Shown piece after piece: positions 52,566 through 61,150 of a stretch of DNA of 64,000 nucleotides. The position numbers and the translations under genes were made by a program. Every line of letters starts with the position of its first letter. Position 1 is the first letter of the stretch. The DNA lies in the NCBI RefSeq assembly GCF_021190955.1, contig NZ_JAIOAO010000002.1:496001-560000 (forward strand), read 5' to 3'. The notes under the pieces are model-generated. The model searched no databases and was not told where the DNA came from. It was given only the letters and a program-made list of their open reading frames with translations. This DNA comes from Parachryseolinea silvisoli (GTDB lineage: Bacteria; Bacteroidota; Bacteroidia; Cytophagales; Cyclobacteriaceae).

Positions 52566-55415
52566 TTGAGCCAGGCACTGACTGCAACCGAAAAACAAAT
52601 CGAAGACCTCGACCCCCGCGAATACATCATCATCAAACGTGCACGGGTAAACAACCTCAAGAATCTCAGCGTCGCCATTCCCCGCAACAAGCTGGTGGTC
52701 ATCACCGGCCTTTCCGGCTCCGGAAAATCATCGCTTGCATTTGACACGCTCTTTGCCGAAGGACAGCGCATGTACGTAGAGAGCCTCAGCTCCTATGCAC
52801 GCCAGTTCCTTGGGCGGATGGAAAAACCCGAAGTGGATTACATCAAAGGCGTTTCACCCGCCATTGCCATTGAGCAAAAGGTCAACACCCGCAATCCCCG
52901 GTCCACCGTCGGCACCACTACCGAAATTTACGACTACCTCAAGTTGCTATTCGCCCGCATCGGAAAAACCTATTCGCCCATAAGCGGCAAAGAGGTGAAG
53001 CGCGACACGGTCAGCACTGTTGTGGATTATATCAACGGCCTGCCCCAGGGCACCCGTGTCATGGTTGCCTGCCCCCTGTTGATTAAAAAAGGGCGGAAGC
53101 TTCACGACGAACTCAACCTGCTGCTCAGCAAAGGTTTTGCACGCATATTAGTAGACGGCGAGATGAAATTCATTGAAGAGGTTCTTACGCCGCCAGTTCC
53201 GGAAGGAAAGAAAAAAGCACCCGCCAAGGCGGCTAAAATCACTGGTGAAATTGAGATTCTGATCGACCGCGCCAGCGTACAGCCGGATGACGAAGACACC
53301 ACGTTCCGCCTGTCCGACTCCGTGCAAACAGCCTTCTTTGAAGGCGAAGGCGATTGCATTATCTATGCAGAGGGGTCGAAAAAGACACACTTCTCCGACC
53401 GCTTCGAACTGGACGGCATGACCTTTACCGAGCCGTCGATCAACTTCTTTAGCTTCAACAACCCCTATGGTGCCTGTCAGACCTGCGAAGGGTTTGGCAA
53501 AGTACTGGGCATTGATGAAGACCTGGTTGTTCCCGACAAATCACTGTCGGTGTACGAAGGCGCCATTGCCCCATGGAGAAGCGAAACGATGGGCGAGTGG
53601 CAAAAGCCGCTGATCAAAAACGGCATCAAGTTCGACTTCCCCATACACCGTCCCTACAACGAGCTCACCAAAGCACAGCAAGAAGTATTGTGGAATGGCA
53701 ACACCTACTTCTCCGGCATTCACGAATTCTTCCGTTACCTGGAGTCGAAAACGCACAAGATTCAATATCGCGTACTGCTGTCGCGTTACCGTGGCCGCAC
53801 CAACTGCCCCGATTGTAAGGGCACTCGCCTGCGGAAGGATGCACAATACGTACGGATCGCCGACACATCCATTACCGACATCGTGCTGTTGCCGATTGAA
53901 GAAGGATTGATCTTCTTCAACAACCTGAAACTTCCGGTACACGACCAAAAGGTTTCAGATCGCATCCTGACTGAAATAAAATCACGCCTGGAATATCTGA
54001 CAAAGGTCGGCCTGGGATACTTAAACCTGAACCGGATCACCTCCACATTGTCAGGTGGTGAATACCAGCGCATCAAACTTGCAACATCGTTAGGTAGCGC
54101 GTTGGTCGGCTCGATGTACATACTCGACGAACCCAGCATCGGTCTGCATCCAAAAGACACCGATCGCATGATCCAGGTACTAAAAACCCTGCGCGACCTG
54201 GGCAATACGGTGATCGTTGTAGAGCACGAAGAAGAGATTATGCGTGCAGCCGACCAGATCATCGATATTGGTCCTGACGCAGGAAGCCATGGCGGCGAGC
54301 TCGTCTTCCAGGGCACGTTAAAAGAGATCAACGGCAAGGTGCGCACACATACAACGGACTACCTCTCTGGCCGTGAAGAAATTACAACGCCCAAAATGCG
54401 TCGCAAATGGAAAGACTCTGTAACCGTTTTTGGCGCACGCGAAAACAACCTCAAGAACCTGACCGTGAAATTCCCGCTGGCAGCATTGACCGTCGTTACC
54501 GGCGTGAGCGGCTCGGGAAAATCTACCCTGATCAAAAAGATCTTGTATCCCGTACTGGGTCGTCTAAATGGCTCAGTATCAGAAGTACCAGGCAAATACG
54601 ATAAGATCGAAGGCGATTTTGGCAAAATCACGCAGGTGGAGTTTGTGGATCAAAACCCCATTGGCAAATCGTCACGGTCGAACCCGATCAGCTACGTAAA
54701 GGCCTATGACGCCATCCGCAACCTTTTTGCCGAGCAAGCGCTTTCCAAACAACGCGCCTACAAGCCCGCGCATTTTTCCTTCAACGTAGAGGGCGGGCGC
54801 TGCGAAACCTGCGAAGGTGAAGGCGAGATTCGGGTAGAAATGCAGTTCATGGCCGACATCTTCCTGAAATGCGAAAGCTGCCACGGCAAACGCTTCAAGC
54901 AAGAAGTACTGGAAGTGGAATACAACGGCAAGAACATTGCCGACATCCTGGATATGACCGTGGAAGATGCGTTGACATTCTTCCAGGACAAGAAGGCCGT
55001 CCATGACAAAATCTTTCCCCTGTTCGATGTAGGATTGGGATATGTCAAACTGGGTCAGTCTTCCAACTCATTGAGTGGGGGTGAAGCCCAGCGCGTGAAG
55101 TTGGCGTCCTTCCTGGGCAGGAACTCGACGGAAGGTCACATACTCTTCATCTTTGATGAACCGACCACCGGCTTGCACTTCCACGACATTGCCAAGCTGC
55201 TGAAAGCGATCAACGCACTCGTAGACATTGGCCATAGTGTAATCATCATTGAGCATAATCTTGAAGTCATCAAATGCGCGGACTGGATCATTGATCTGGG
55301 CCCGGAAGGCGGCGAAAAGAAGGGAGGCACGCTGATGTTTGAAGGGACACCAGAGGACATGGTGAAAAAAGGAAAGGGCTTTACCGCTGATTTTCTTCGC
55401 GAGAAGCTTAAATAG
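52566..55415 (+). CDS. uvrA: Excinuclease ABC subunit A
   Basis: 949 residues; damage-sensing ATPase of nucleotide excision repair. Two ABC cassettes are seen: Walker A '[12 protein letters not shown]' (about 50) and '[13 protein letters not shown]' (about 650), with signatures '[12 protein letters not shown]' and '[12 protein letters not shown]'. The UvrA zinc module '[14 protein letters not shown]...CESCHG' is present near 745-780. The first zinc finger has only its second CxxC ('CQTCEGFG'); the usual first pair is replaced by 'HFSDRF'. The start is TTG 52566: the frame has TGA at 52545 and no other start codon before conserved sequence. Confidence 0.96.
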   Translation: MSQALTATEKQIEDLDPREYIIIKRARVNNLKNLSVAIPRNKLVVITGLSGSGKSSLAFDTLFAEGQRMYVESLSSYARQFLGRMEKPEVDYIKGVSPAIAIEQKVNTRNPRSTVGTTTEIYDYLKLLFARIGKTYSPISGKEVKRDTVSTVVDYINGLPQGTRVMVACPLLIKKGRKLHDELNLLLSKGFARILVDGEMKFIEEVLTPPVPEGKKKAPAKAAKITGEIEILIDRASVQPDDEDTTFRLSDSVQTAFFEGEGDCIIYAEGSKKTHFSDRFELDGMTFTEPSINFFSFNNPYGACQTCEGFGKVLGIDEDLVVPDKSLSVYEGAIAPWRSETMGEWQKPLIKNGIKFDFPIHRPYNELTKAQQEVLWNGNTYFSGIHEFFRYLESKTHKIQYRVLLSRYRGRTNCPDCKGTRLRKDAQYVRIADTSITDIVLLPIEEGLIFFNNLKLPVHDQKVSDRILTEIKSRLEYLTKVGLGYLNLNRITSTLSGGEYQRIKLATSLGSALVGSMYILDEPSIGLHPKDTDRMIQVLKTLRDLGNTVIVVEHEEEIMRAADQIIDIGPDAGSHGGELVFQGTLKEINGKVRTHTTDYLSGREEITTPKMRRKWKDSVTVFGARENNLKNLTVKFPLAALTVVTGVSGSGKSTLIKKILYPVLGRLNGSVSEVPGKYDKIEGDFGKITQVEFVDQNPIGKSSRSNPISYVKAYDAIRNLFAEQALSKQRAYKPAHFSFNVEGGRCETCEGEGEIRVEMQFMADIFLKCESCHGKRFKQEVLEVEYNGKNIADILDMTVEDALTFFQDKKAVHDKIFPLFDVGLGYVKLGQSSNSLSGGEAQRVKLASFLGRNSTEGHILFIFDEPTTGLHFHDIAKLLKAINALVDIGHSVIIIEHNLEVIKCADWIIDLGPEGGEKKGGTLMFEGTPEDMVKKGKGFTADFLREKLK

Positions 55416-55418
55416 TCA

Positions 55419-55502
55419 TCAGGGCCATGTCAACAGACCGGAGTAGAGACCTATGACAATAGCGACAACGATGCCCACAATCAGTAAAATGTTCTTTTTC
55501 AT
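55419..55502 (-). CDS. Possible 27-residue single-span membrane protein
   Basis: ATG 55502 opens a 27-residue frame: a 'MKKN' start, the helix 'ILLIVGIVVAIVIGLYSGLL', and the end TWP, which is the form of a real micro-membrane protein. It ends 3 bp after the uvrA stop on the other strand. There is no clear promoter box and no recognised family, so it may be chance. Confidence 0.35.
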   Translation of the reverse strand: MKKNILLIVGIVVAIVIGLYSGLLTWP

Positions 55503-55626
55503 GAATGTATGCGCAAGGGGGTTTGCATCTGAAGACACAACAAGTGTCGGGAAAGTTGTAGACAGCGCGGGATTTCTTTCACTTTCTTTCGGCCAACATC
55601 CCCATATACCCCACACTACGGTAGGC

Positions 55627-55667
55627 AGCCCATCGCTAATTCCATGTTTCAGGATTAGCGATGGGCT
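55627..55667 (+). repeat. Long stem-loop in the spacer after uvrA
   Basis: AGCCCATCGCTAAT (55627-55640) and ATTAGCGATGGGCT (55654-55667) are perfect 14-bp arms with a 13-nt loop. No T-run follows on either strand, so it is not a standard terminator. Confidence 0.7.
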
Positions 55668-55673
55668 ACTGTA

Positions 55674-56129
55674 TTAACGTCTTACATAAACACGGCCACC
55701 GGGTCTGCTCGTATCGAGGTAAGTGTTGAAATCGTCATCGTAGTACTCGTCCACTTCCACGTAGGTGGCGTGGTGTACATCTACGTGGCGCATGGCCACC
55801 GGCAACCCGGCACTTACGTTCCAGTTTCTACCGCCAAACGATATATATACCTGGCGTTGGTAGTCATAGTATACGTCATAGTCCTGGTAGTATACATACC
55901 GCACCGGACGGGGATGGTGATAAACAACACGACGTTCGACCGGCGCATGGTGGTGATGATGGACGACGCGCACCTCGTGGCCGCAATGACGGTCGTGATG
56001 ATGCACATGCTTGTCGTGATGATGGTGCTCACGATGATGGCCACCACGATTACCCTGTGCATATACGCCTATACTGGAACCGGCTAACAACACTATCGAT
56101 GCTGCGCGTAAAAAGATCGTCGTTTTCAT
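55674..56129 (-). CDS. Secreted histidine-rich protein, probable metal binding
   Basis: 151 residues with a signal peptide ('IFLRAASIVLLAGSSIGVYAQ'). Residues 28-75 hold dense His clusters ('HHREHHHHDKHVHHHDRHCGHE' type), then a Tyr/Asp/Arg-rich segment with 'YVYYQDYDVYYDYQRQVYISFGGRNW'. A role in binding Zn, Ni or Cu in the periplasm is inferred from composition; no transporter is adjacent. Confidence 0.75.
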   Translation of the reverse strand: MKTTIFLRAASIVLLAGSSIGVYAQGNRGGHHREHHHHDKHVHHHDRHCGHEVRVVHHHHHAPVERRVVYHHPRPVRYVYYQDYDVYYDYQRQVYISFGGRNWNVSAGLPVAMRHVDVHHATYVEVDEYYDDDFNTYLDTSRPGGRVYVRR

Positions 56130-56239
56130 AAGTGCTCGTTTTTAATCTCGGAGGTAAACCCCCTTGACCCTACAAATGCAAACGCAATGCCAGTTGTAAA
56201 ACGTGCTGAATCAGGCCTGAGCACCAAGCAATTACAAGT

Positions 56240-56593
56240 CTAACGGCGATCCTTCTTTTCCTGGCTCAAGTCGCCCAGGATACTGTTAAGTAGGGAAAGT
56301 AGAAGGCTAAACGCAAGCGCCCACCAAAAACCATCGACGCGAAAGCCGGGTGTTAGGAAATCTACCAGCTGGATCATGAGTGCGTTGATCACCAACAGAA
56401 AAAGTCCCAGCGTAAAAACCGTAACTGGTATTGTGAACACAACCAGAATCGGTTTTACGATAGCATTTACCAGCGCCAGCACGACGGCGACCAGCAACGC
56501 GTACCCATAATGATCTACGTGCACACCTGGCAACAGGTACGCGCCAATTAAAACTGCGAGTCCGCTTAACAAAAAACCGATGATTCCGTTCAT
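56240..56593 (-). CDS. Phage holin family 4-like (PF04020) membrane protein
   Basis: 117 residues with four membrane helices. The family pattern is clear: 'GAYLLPGVHVDHYGYALLVAVVLALVNAIVKPIL' and 'LTPGFRVDGFWWALAFSLLLSLLNSIL'. Despite the family name these are chromosomal proteins of unknown function and no prophage genes are nearby. It shares a 67-bp upstream region with the divergent nuclease gene. Confidence 0.9.
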   Translation of the reverse strand: MNGIIGFLLSGLAVLIGAYLLPGVHVDHYGYALLVAVVLALVNAIVKPILVVFTIPVTVFTLGLFLLVINALMIQLVDFLTPGFRVDGFWWALAFSLLLSLLNSILGDLSQEKKDRR

Positions 56594-56649
56594 TTTAGGG
56601 CTTCAAAAATTTGGTTGAAGTTCTGCTTTTACCTTTAGAAGTCAAACTC

Positions 56650-56657
56650 TAAATTTG
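56650..56657 (+). promoter_or_regulatory. -7 promoter element of the DnaQ/GIY-YIG nuclease gene
   Basis: TAAATTTG is exact and ends 3 nt before ATG 56661; the mRNA should be leaderless or nearly so. Confidence 0.55.
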
Positions 56658-56660
56658 AAC

Positions 56661-58031
56661 ATGTACGCGATTGTTGACATCGAAACGACGGGAGGATTTG
56701 CGGCGAGTCATCGCATTACCGAGATCGCGATTTATCACCATGACGGTATTCGCATTACGGACAGCTACCGCTCATTGGTAAATCCGGGTCGCGAAATTCC
56801 ATACTATATCACGGGCCTTACCGGCATCACCACGGAAATGGTAATGGACGCGCCTTCGTTTGAGGAAATTGCCGAAGAGGTGTTCGCAAAACTTGACGGC
56901 CGGGTGTTTGTCGCGCACAATGCACACTTCGACTACTCTTTCATCAAACAGGAATTTGAGCTGATTGGCGTGAACTGGCAGGCACGCAAGCTTTGTACCG
57001 TGCGGCTGAGCCGTAAGATCGTACCGGGACTGCGCTCGTATAGTTTGGGTAGCCTGGCCGAAAGCCTCGGCATACAAATTGAAAACCGCCACCGCGCAGA
57101 CGGCGACGCACATGCCACCGTCAAGATCTTTCACGAACTGCTGGAGCGCGATCGTGAAAGCCATATCTTGAAGGCACTCAAGAAAAATTCGGGCGAAACC
57201 ATTTTGCCCCCCAACCTGCCAAAAGAAGAATTTGACAAATTACCATCCCTGCCCGGTGTATACTATTTTCTGAACGCACGTGGACAAGTGATCTATGTCG
57301 GCAAAGCCATCAACATCAAGAAACGTATTGCCGGACACTTCACCGGTGACGCCCGCGAGTGGAGCCGCTCGAAGATCCGGAACGAAATACACCACGTCAC
57401 CTTCGAGCTTACCGGCAACGAATTGATTGCCCTCATTCTGGAGTCGCAGGAAATTCGCCGGCTATGGCCGAAGTATAACCAGGCACAAAAACAAAAAGTG
57501 GAAGAGTGGGGCCTTTTCAGCTACGAAGATCGCAACGGATACCTGCGATTTACAGCAAACATTATTACCAAAGGCACCGTTCCGCTGATCCGTTTTGGCA
57601 ACAAAAGCGATGCCTGGAATTTTCTGTGGGAGAAAGTGCGTGAGTTTGAGCTTTGTCCCAAGCTTTCCGGACTCCAGATTGCCAAAGGACTCTGCTTCGC
57701 CCATCAGACGGGCGAATGCCATGGCGCCTGCGAAGGAGTGGAAAGTGCTGCAGAATATAACAATCGCTTAACGCAAGCTGTTGGCTCATTTAAAGCTTCG
57801 GGTAGCAGCGTGGCGCTTATCGGCAGAGGTCGCAATATAGAAGAACAATCTCTCGTGCTGGTAGACAAAGGTGTGTATTGTGGCTTTGGTTATTTCGGCC
57901 GCGACGTAGCCATTACCGATTTTGAATCCGCGCGCACCTACGTGCGGGTAAGCCCCGAAACACCCATTGTACAAAACGTTGTTAATTCGTACCTCTCCAA
58001 TCCGCGCGACGTTGAATTGGTTGTTTTTTAG
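56661..58031 (+). CDS. DnaQ-like exonuclease fused to a Cho/UvrC-type GIY-YIG nuclease
   Basis: 456 residues. The N-terminal DEDDh exonuclease (about 1-170) has 'VDIETTGG', 'HNAHFDYSFI' and 'HRADGDAHAT', carrying the acidic and His metal ligands. A GIY-YIG domain follows (about 195-280: 'PGVYYFLNARGQVIYVGKA', then Arg in 'KKRIAGHF'). The C-terminal part has 'KGLCFAHQTGECHGACEG', which resembles the Cys-bearing region of UvrC/Cho. Proteins of this design act in excision repair alongside UvrAB. TTG 56655 in the -7 box was rejected as a start. Confidence 0.92.
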   Translation: MYAIVDIETTGGFAASHRITEIAIYHHDGIRITDSYRSLVNPGREIPYYITGLTGITTEMVMDAPSFEEIAEEVFAKLDGRVFVAHNAHFDYSFIKQEFELIGVNWQARKLCTVRLSRKIVPGLRSYSLGSLAESLGIQIENRHRADGDAHATVKIFHELLERDRESHILKALKKNSGETILPPNLPKEEFDKLPSLPGVYYFLNARGQVIYVGKAINIKKRIAGHFTGDAREWSRSKIRNEIHHVTFELTGNELIALILESQEIRRLWPKYNQAQKQKVEEWGLFSYEDRNGYLRFTANIITKGTVPLIRFGNKSDAWNFLWEKVREFELCPKLSGLQIAKGLCFAHQTGECHGACEGVESAAEYNNRLTQAVGSFKASGSSVALIGRGRNIEEQSLVLVDKGVYCGFGYFGRDVAITDFESARTYVRVSPETPIVQNVVNSYLSNPRDVELVVF

Positions 58032-58063
58032 GGGAAAAATTCGTGACAATCCGGCGCAAGGGT

Positions 58064-58071
58064 TAAGTTTG
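58064..58071 (+). promoter_or_regulatory. -7 promoter element of the M20 dipeptidase gene
   Basis: TAAGTTTG is an exact TAnnTTTG match, 20 nt before ATG 58092. Confidence 0.5.
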
Positions 58072-58091
58072 CAGCAGTCAACTAACCCAAC

Positions 58092-59453
58092 ATGACAACA
58101 AAAGAATTTATTACCGCCAACAAGGATAGATTTCTTTCCGAGCTATTCGACTGGCTGCGCATTCCTTCTGTCAGTGCCGACAGCAAACACAAGCAAGACG
58201 TGCGAGAAGCGGCCGAGTTTTTAAAAGAAAAGCTCACAGCCGCGGGTGTAGACAACGTGGAGATCAATGAAACAAAGGGTCACCCGATTGTATACGCCGA
58301 AAAACTAATAGACCCCTCGTTGCCCACGGTGCTGGTATACGGCCACTACGATGTACAGCCGCCCGACCCGCTCAACCTGTGGGATACACCGCCGTTCGAA
58401 CCGGTCATCCGCAACGAAAAGATTTATGCACGCGGCGCCTGCGACGACAAAGGTCAGGTATACATGCACGTGAAAGCCTTCGAGGCCATGATGAAACTGA
58501 ACCTGCTGCCGTGCAACATCAAGTTTATGGTAGAAGGCGAAGAGGAGGTAGGTTCTGACAACCTGGGCGACTTTGTAAAAGCAAACAAAGCCAAGCTTAA
58601 GTCCGACGTCATTCTGATCTCCGATACAGCCCTCATCTCTCTGGAGCATCCTTCCATCACCACCGGCCTACGCGGCCTGAGCTATATGGAAGTGGAAGTA
58701 ACCGGCCCCAACCGCGACCTGCATTCAGGTGTGTATGGCGGTGCCGTTGCTAACCCTATCAATGTGCTCTGCAACATGATCGACTCACTGCACGATAAAG
58801 ACGGCAAAGTGACCATTCCCGGCTTCTATGATAAAGTTGCTGAGCTCACCGCAGCCGAACGCACAGACCTGAATAAAGCGCCGTTCAACCTGAACGACTA
58901 CAAAAAGGAGTTGGGCATTGACGAGATAAAAGGTGAGAAAGGATATACTACCCTCGAGCGAACCGGCGTAAGACCCACACTGGATGTTAACGGCATCTGG
59001 GGCGGTTACACCGGTGAAGGTGCTAAGACCGTGTTGCCGTCAAAGGCAAGCGCCAAAATCTCGATGCGCCTGGTACCGAACCAGGTCAGTGCCGAAATTA
59101 CCGAGCTCTTCACGAATCACTTCAAAGCAATCGCTCCGCCCTATGTAAAGGTTAAAGTAATGGCACACCACGGCGGCGAGCCGGCGGTAACGCCCACGAA
59201 CTCGGACGCATACCGTGCTGCAAGCAAAGCGTTTGAAGAAGTATTTGGCAAGAGCCCCATTCCGACGCGTGATGGTGGAAGTATCCCGATTGTAGCACTG
59301 TTCAAAAAAGAGCTGGGACTTGATACGGTATTGATGGGCTTTGGCCTCGATACAGATGCGCTGCACTCACCCAATGAACACTATGGAGTGAATAACTTCC
59401 TGGTAGGTATTGAAACCATCGTGGCATTCTACAAACACTACGCGAAAAAATAA
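58092..59453 (+). CDS. M20 family dipeptidase
   Basis: 453 residues of the CNDP/carnosinase-like branch of the M20 metallopeptidases. The zinc ligands run in order: His in 'VYGHYDVQPPDP' (about 79), Asp in 'RGACDDKGQ' (about 118), catalytic Glu in 'VEGEEEVGSDN' (about 153), and His in 'DALHSPNEH' (about 424). A lid domain lies between about 190 and 350. No signal peptide is seen, so it cleaves peptides in the cytoplasm. Single gene with a strong terminator. Confidence 0.93.
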   Translation: MTTKEFITANKDRFLSELFDWLRIPSVSADSKHKQDVREAAEFLKEKLTAAGVDNVEINETKGHPIVYAEKLIDPSLPTVLVYGHYDVQPPDPLNLWDTPPFEPVIRNEKIYARGACDDKGQVYMHVKAFEAMMKLNLLPCNIKFMVEGEEEVGSDNLGDFVKANKAKLKSDVILISDTALISLEHPSITTGLRGLSYMEVEVTGPNRDLHSGVYGGAVANPINVLCNMIDSLHDKDGKVTIPGFYDKVAELTAAERTDLNKAPFNLNDYKKELGIDEIKGEKGYTTLERTGVRPTLDVNGIWGGYTGEGAKTVLPSKASAKISMRLVPNQVSAEITELFTNHFKAIAPPYVKVKVMAHHGGEPAVTPTNSDAYRAASKAFEEVFGKSPIPTRDGGSIPIVALFKKELGLDTVLMGFGLDTDALHSPNEHYGVNNFLVGIETIVAFYKHYAKK

Positions 59454-59471
59454 CCTGCAGCGAACGCTTAA

Positions 59472-59517
59472 AAACAAAAAGCTCCTCCTTTCTTTCGAAG
59501 GGAGGAGCTTTTTGTTT
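59472..59517 (+). terminator. Bidirectional terminator after the M20 gene
   Basis: Perfect 17-bp arms (59472-59488 and 59501-59517) with a 12-nt loop; the stem has an A-tract on one side and TTTTTGTTT on the other, so it could stop transcription from both strands. Confidence 0.85.
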
Positions 59518-59518
59518 A

Positions 59519-59789
59519 GGAGAAAGCTTATTTCCGCTCAAACACAATTAAGCTTTCTCCACGGTTCTATAAATCAGAACCGTCGTGCCCTGTTCAGATG
59601 TCTGCCCTTCAATTCCACCACACGGTATCTGAACCAGCTAACGAGAGAGTTTCTTTCTTCCCAACACCCACCGTCTCTATTACCGAAACTTTCTGTTTAG
59701 TTCCGAACGTCGGAACCACTCACGCTGCGTCCAGGTGTCTCCACCGCAAGCCCATCGTTCCCCGACCGGTTGGGGCTACACCACACCTG
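59519..59789 (+). repeat. Cluster of consecutive hairpins in a convergent spacer
   Basis: Inverted repeats in order: 59519-59530 with 59549-59560 (12 bp), 59561-59568 with 59576-59583 (ACGGTTCT/AGAACCGT), 59592-59599 with 59627-59634 (GTTCAGAT/ATCTGAAC), 59700-59706 with 59710-59716 (GTTCCGA/TCGGAAC), and 59732-59738 with 59783-59789 (CAGGTGT/ACACCTG) enclosing CCCC/GGGG at 59760-59775. The first two abut each other, and the first begins 1 nt after the terminator. No convincing ORF. It could be a structured RNA or a nest of palindromic repeats. Confidence 0.65.
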
Positions 59790-59959
59790 AACCAGACTGC
59801 TCTACTCCGTCACTCCTAACTATTTATACTCTACTCCATTCCGCTGCGTCCGACAGTTGTGACTACACAATACCTAAATCGGATCACCACACCCTAATCT
59901 CAACCATTTTCCATTCTCCAGCGAGAATATAGGCTTCATACTATTCAGGAATATTCTCA
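59790..59959 (+). other. Intergenic stretch with no recognised feature
   Basis: The remaining 170 bp of the spacer before the radical SAM gene end are C- and T-rich on the plus strand. A second copy of CGCTGCGTCC (59852-59861; first copy near 59723-59732) is present. I see no gene or promoter. Confidence 0.5.
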
Positions 59960-61012
59960 TCAAAACAAGCTCAAATTCCCGCCCTTCCTAAATTTTGTCA
60001 AATCGATTGGCGGCATGGTTTTGTCTCCAAAGTATTTTTTCTTCGATGCCCGAAACAATTGATGTATAACCTGTGCGAAATTCCCTTCGCCAGTCATACG
60101 TCGTCCAAAGTTTGAGTCGTTCACTTTGCCGCCGTGCATCTCACAGATCTGGTGCCACACCTTCTCAAAGCGATCTGGAAAGTTCTTGCGCAACCAGTCC
60201 TCGAAGATCTGCCCGATCGAACCATTCAGCCGCACGACAGTCATACCCGCGCTCAAGGCACCGTGTTCACTTGCCGCTTTTAGTACCTGTGGAATTTCAT
60301 GGTGATTTAAACCCGGTATAATCGGCGCATTCATAACGCCGACTGGTATACCCGCCTTCGCCAATACTTCCACCGTCTTTAGCCGTTTGATCGCGCTTGC
60401 CGTACGTGGCTCCATCACACTGCGCAATTTCTCATCCAGCGTGGTGATAGAAATGTATACATGCACGAGGTTGTCTTGCGCAAGATCTTTTAACAAATCC
60501 AAATCGCGCAGTATCAAACCGTTCTTTGTAATCATTCCCAACGGATGGCGATAGCGCGCAAAGACCTTTAACATATTGCGCGTAATTTCCATCTTACGTT
60601 CGAGCGGCTGGTAACAATCCGTATTACCCGATACACTGATCGGAACAGCCTGCCATGTCGGACTCAACAACATCTTCTCCAACAACTGAGGAGCATTTTT
60701 CTTTACAATGATCTTGCTCTCAAAATCGATCCCCGCACTAAAGCCCCAATACTCGTGCGTATTGCGTGCATAACAATAGATACAACCGTGCTCACATCCC
60801 TGATAGGGATTGGTTGAATACATCATGCCCAGGTCCGGACTTGTCACCTTGTTCACGATGGTCTTAGATGTTTCAAAGAACACCTGCGTAGTGGGCGCCT
60901 CCATCAGCGGTTCATCCAATCCCTCCACATGGTCCGTGACATACTGAGCCTTCAGAAATTTATTACCTGTTCTGATCTGGGCACCCCGGCCTTTGAAATA
61001 CTCGTCTTCCAT
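59960..61012 (-). CDS. Radical SAM protein, PA0069/SplB-like
   Basis: 350 residues with the radical SAM cluster CxxxCxxC in 'CEHGCIYCYARNTHEYWG' (about 73-90), binding a 4Fe-4S cluster and SAM. The TIM-barrel continues with 'ISVSGNTDCYQPLERK' and 'GMITKNGLILRDLDLL'. It belongs to the family named after PA0069/Rv2578c, which is distantly related to spore photoproduct lyase; the substrate is unknown. Two 13-bp repeats lie in its upstream region at 61059-61093. Confidence 0.88.
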   Translation of the reverse strand: MEDEYFKGRGAQIRTGNKFLKAQYVTDHVEGLDEPLMEAPTTQVFFETSKTIVNKVTSPDLGMMYSTNPYQGCEHGCIYCYARNTHEYWGFSAGIDFESKIIVKKNAPQLLEKMLLSPTWQAVPISVSGNTDCYQPLERKMEITRNMLKVFARYRHPLGMITKNGLILRDLDLLKDLAQDNLVHVYISITTLDEKLRSVMEPRTASAIKRLKTVEVLAKAGIPVGVMNAPIIPGLNHHEIPQVLKAASEHGALSAGMTVVRLNGSIGQIFEDWLRKNFPDRFEKVWHQICEMHGGKVNDSNFGRRMTGEGNFAQVIHQLFRASKKKYFGDKTMPPIDLTKFRKGGNLSLF

Positions 61013-61058
61013 GCTCGTCCTCTTTTCTGATAACCCGTAACCAACACCACATAGTTAT

Positions 61059-61093
61059 CTAATTTAATTAGTATTGTCAACTAATTTCATTAG
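61059..61093. promoter_or_regulatory. Paired 13-bp operator-like sites between divergent genes
   Basis: CTAATTTAATTAG (61059-61071) and CTAATTTCATTAG (61081-61093) are near-palindromes differing at one base, with centres 22 bp apart, two helical turns. On the minus strand the downstream site falls between TTGACA and TAACTAT, so it would sit in the promoter spacer of the radical SAM gene. The binding factor is unknown. Confidence 0.5.
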
Positions 61094-61150
61094 AATAAAT
61101 TATCCCGCCTCGCGTGTTCCAATTGCTTATTTTCGACCAAATTCAGCAGC

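Noticed and set aside
55674-56129. Long plus-strand frame at 55770-56087 (105 residues, Met/Val/Thr-rich)
   Set aside because: It is a by-product of the His- and Tyr-codon-rich gene on the minus strand.
56240-56593. Prophage or holin/lysis cassette
   Set aside because: The PF04020 family is chromosomal despite its name, and no lysin, capsid or integrase gene is near.
1073-56657. TTG codons a few residues upstream of ATG in many genes (1073, 3926, 4329, 4909, 9622, 38594, 56655)
   Set aside because: Each TTG is the end of a TTTG -7 promoter box; the ATG just downstream fits family N-termini.
59598-59932. Short plus-strand frames of 73 and 65 residues in the hairpin-rich spacer
   Set aside because: Composition is not protein-like, they overlap stems, and no start signal precedes them.
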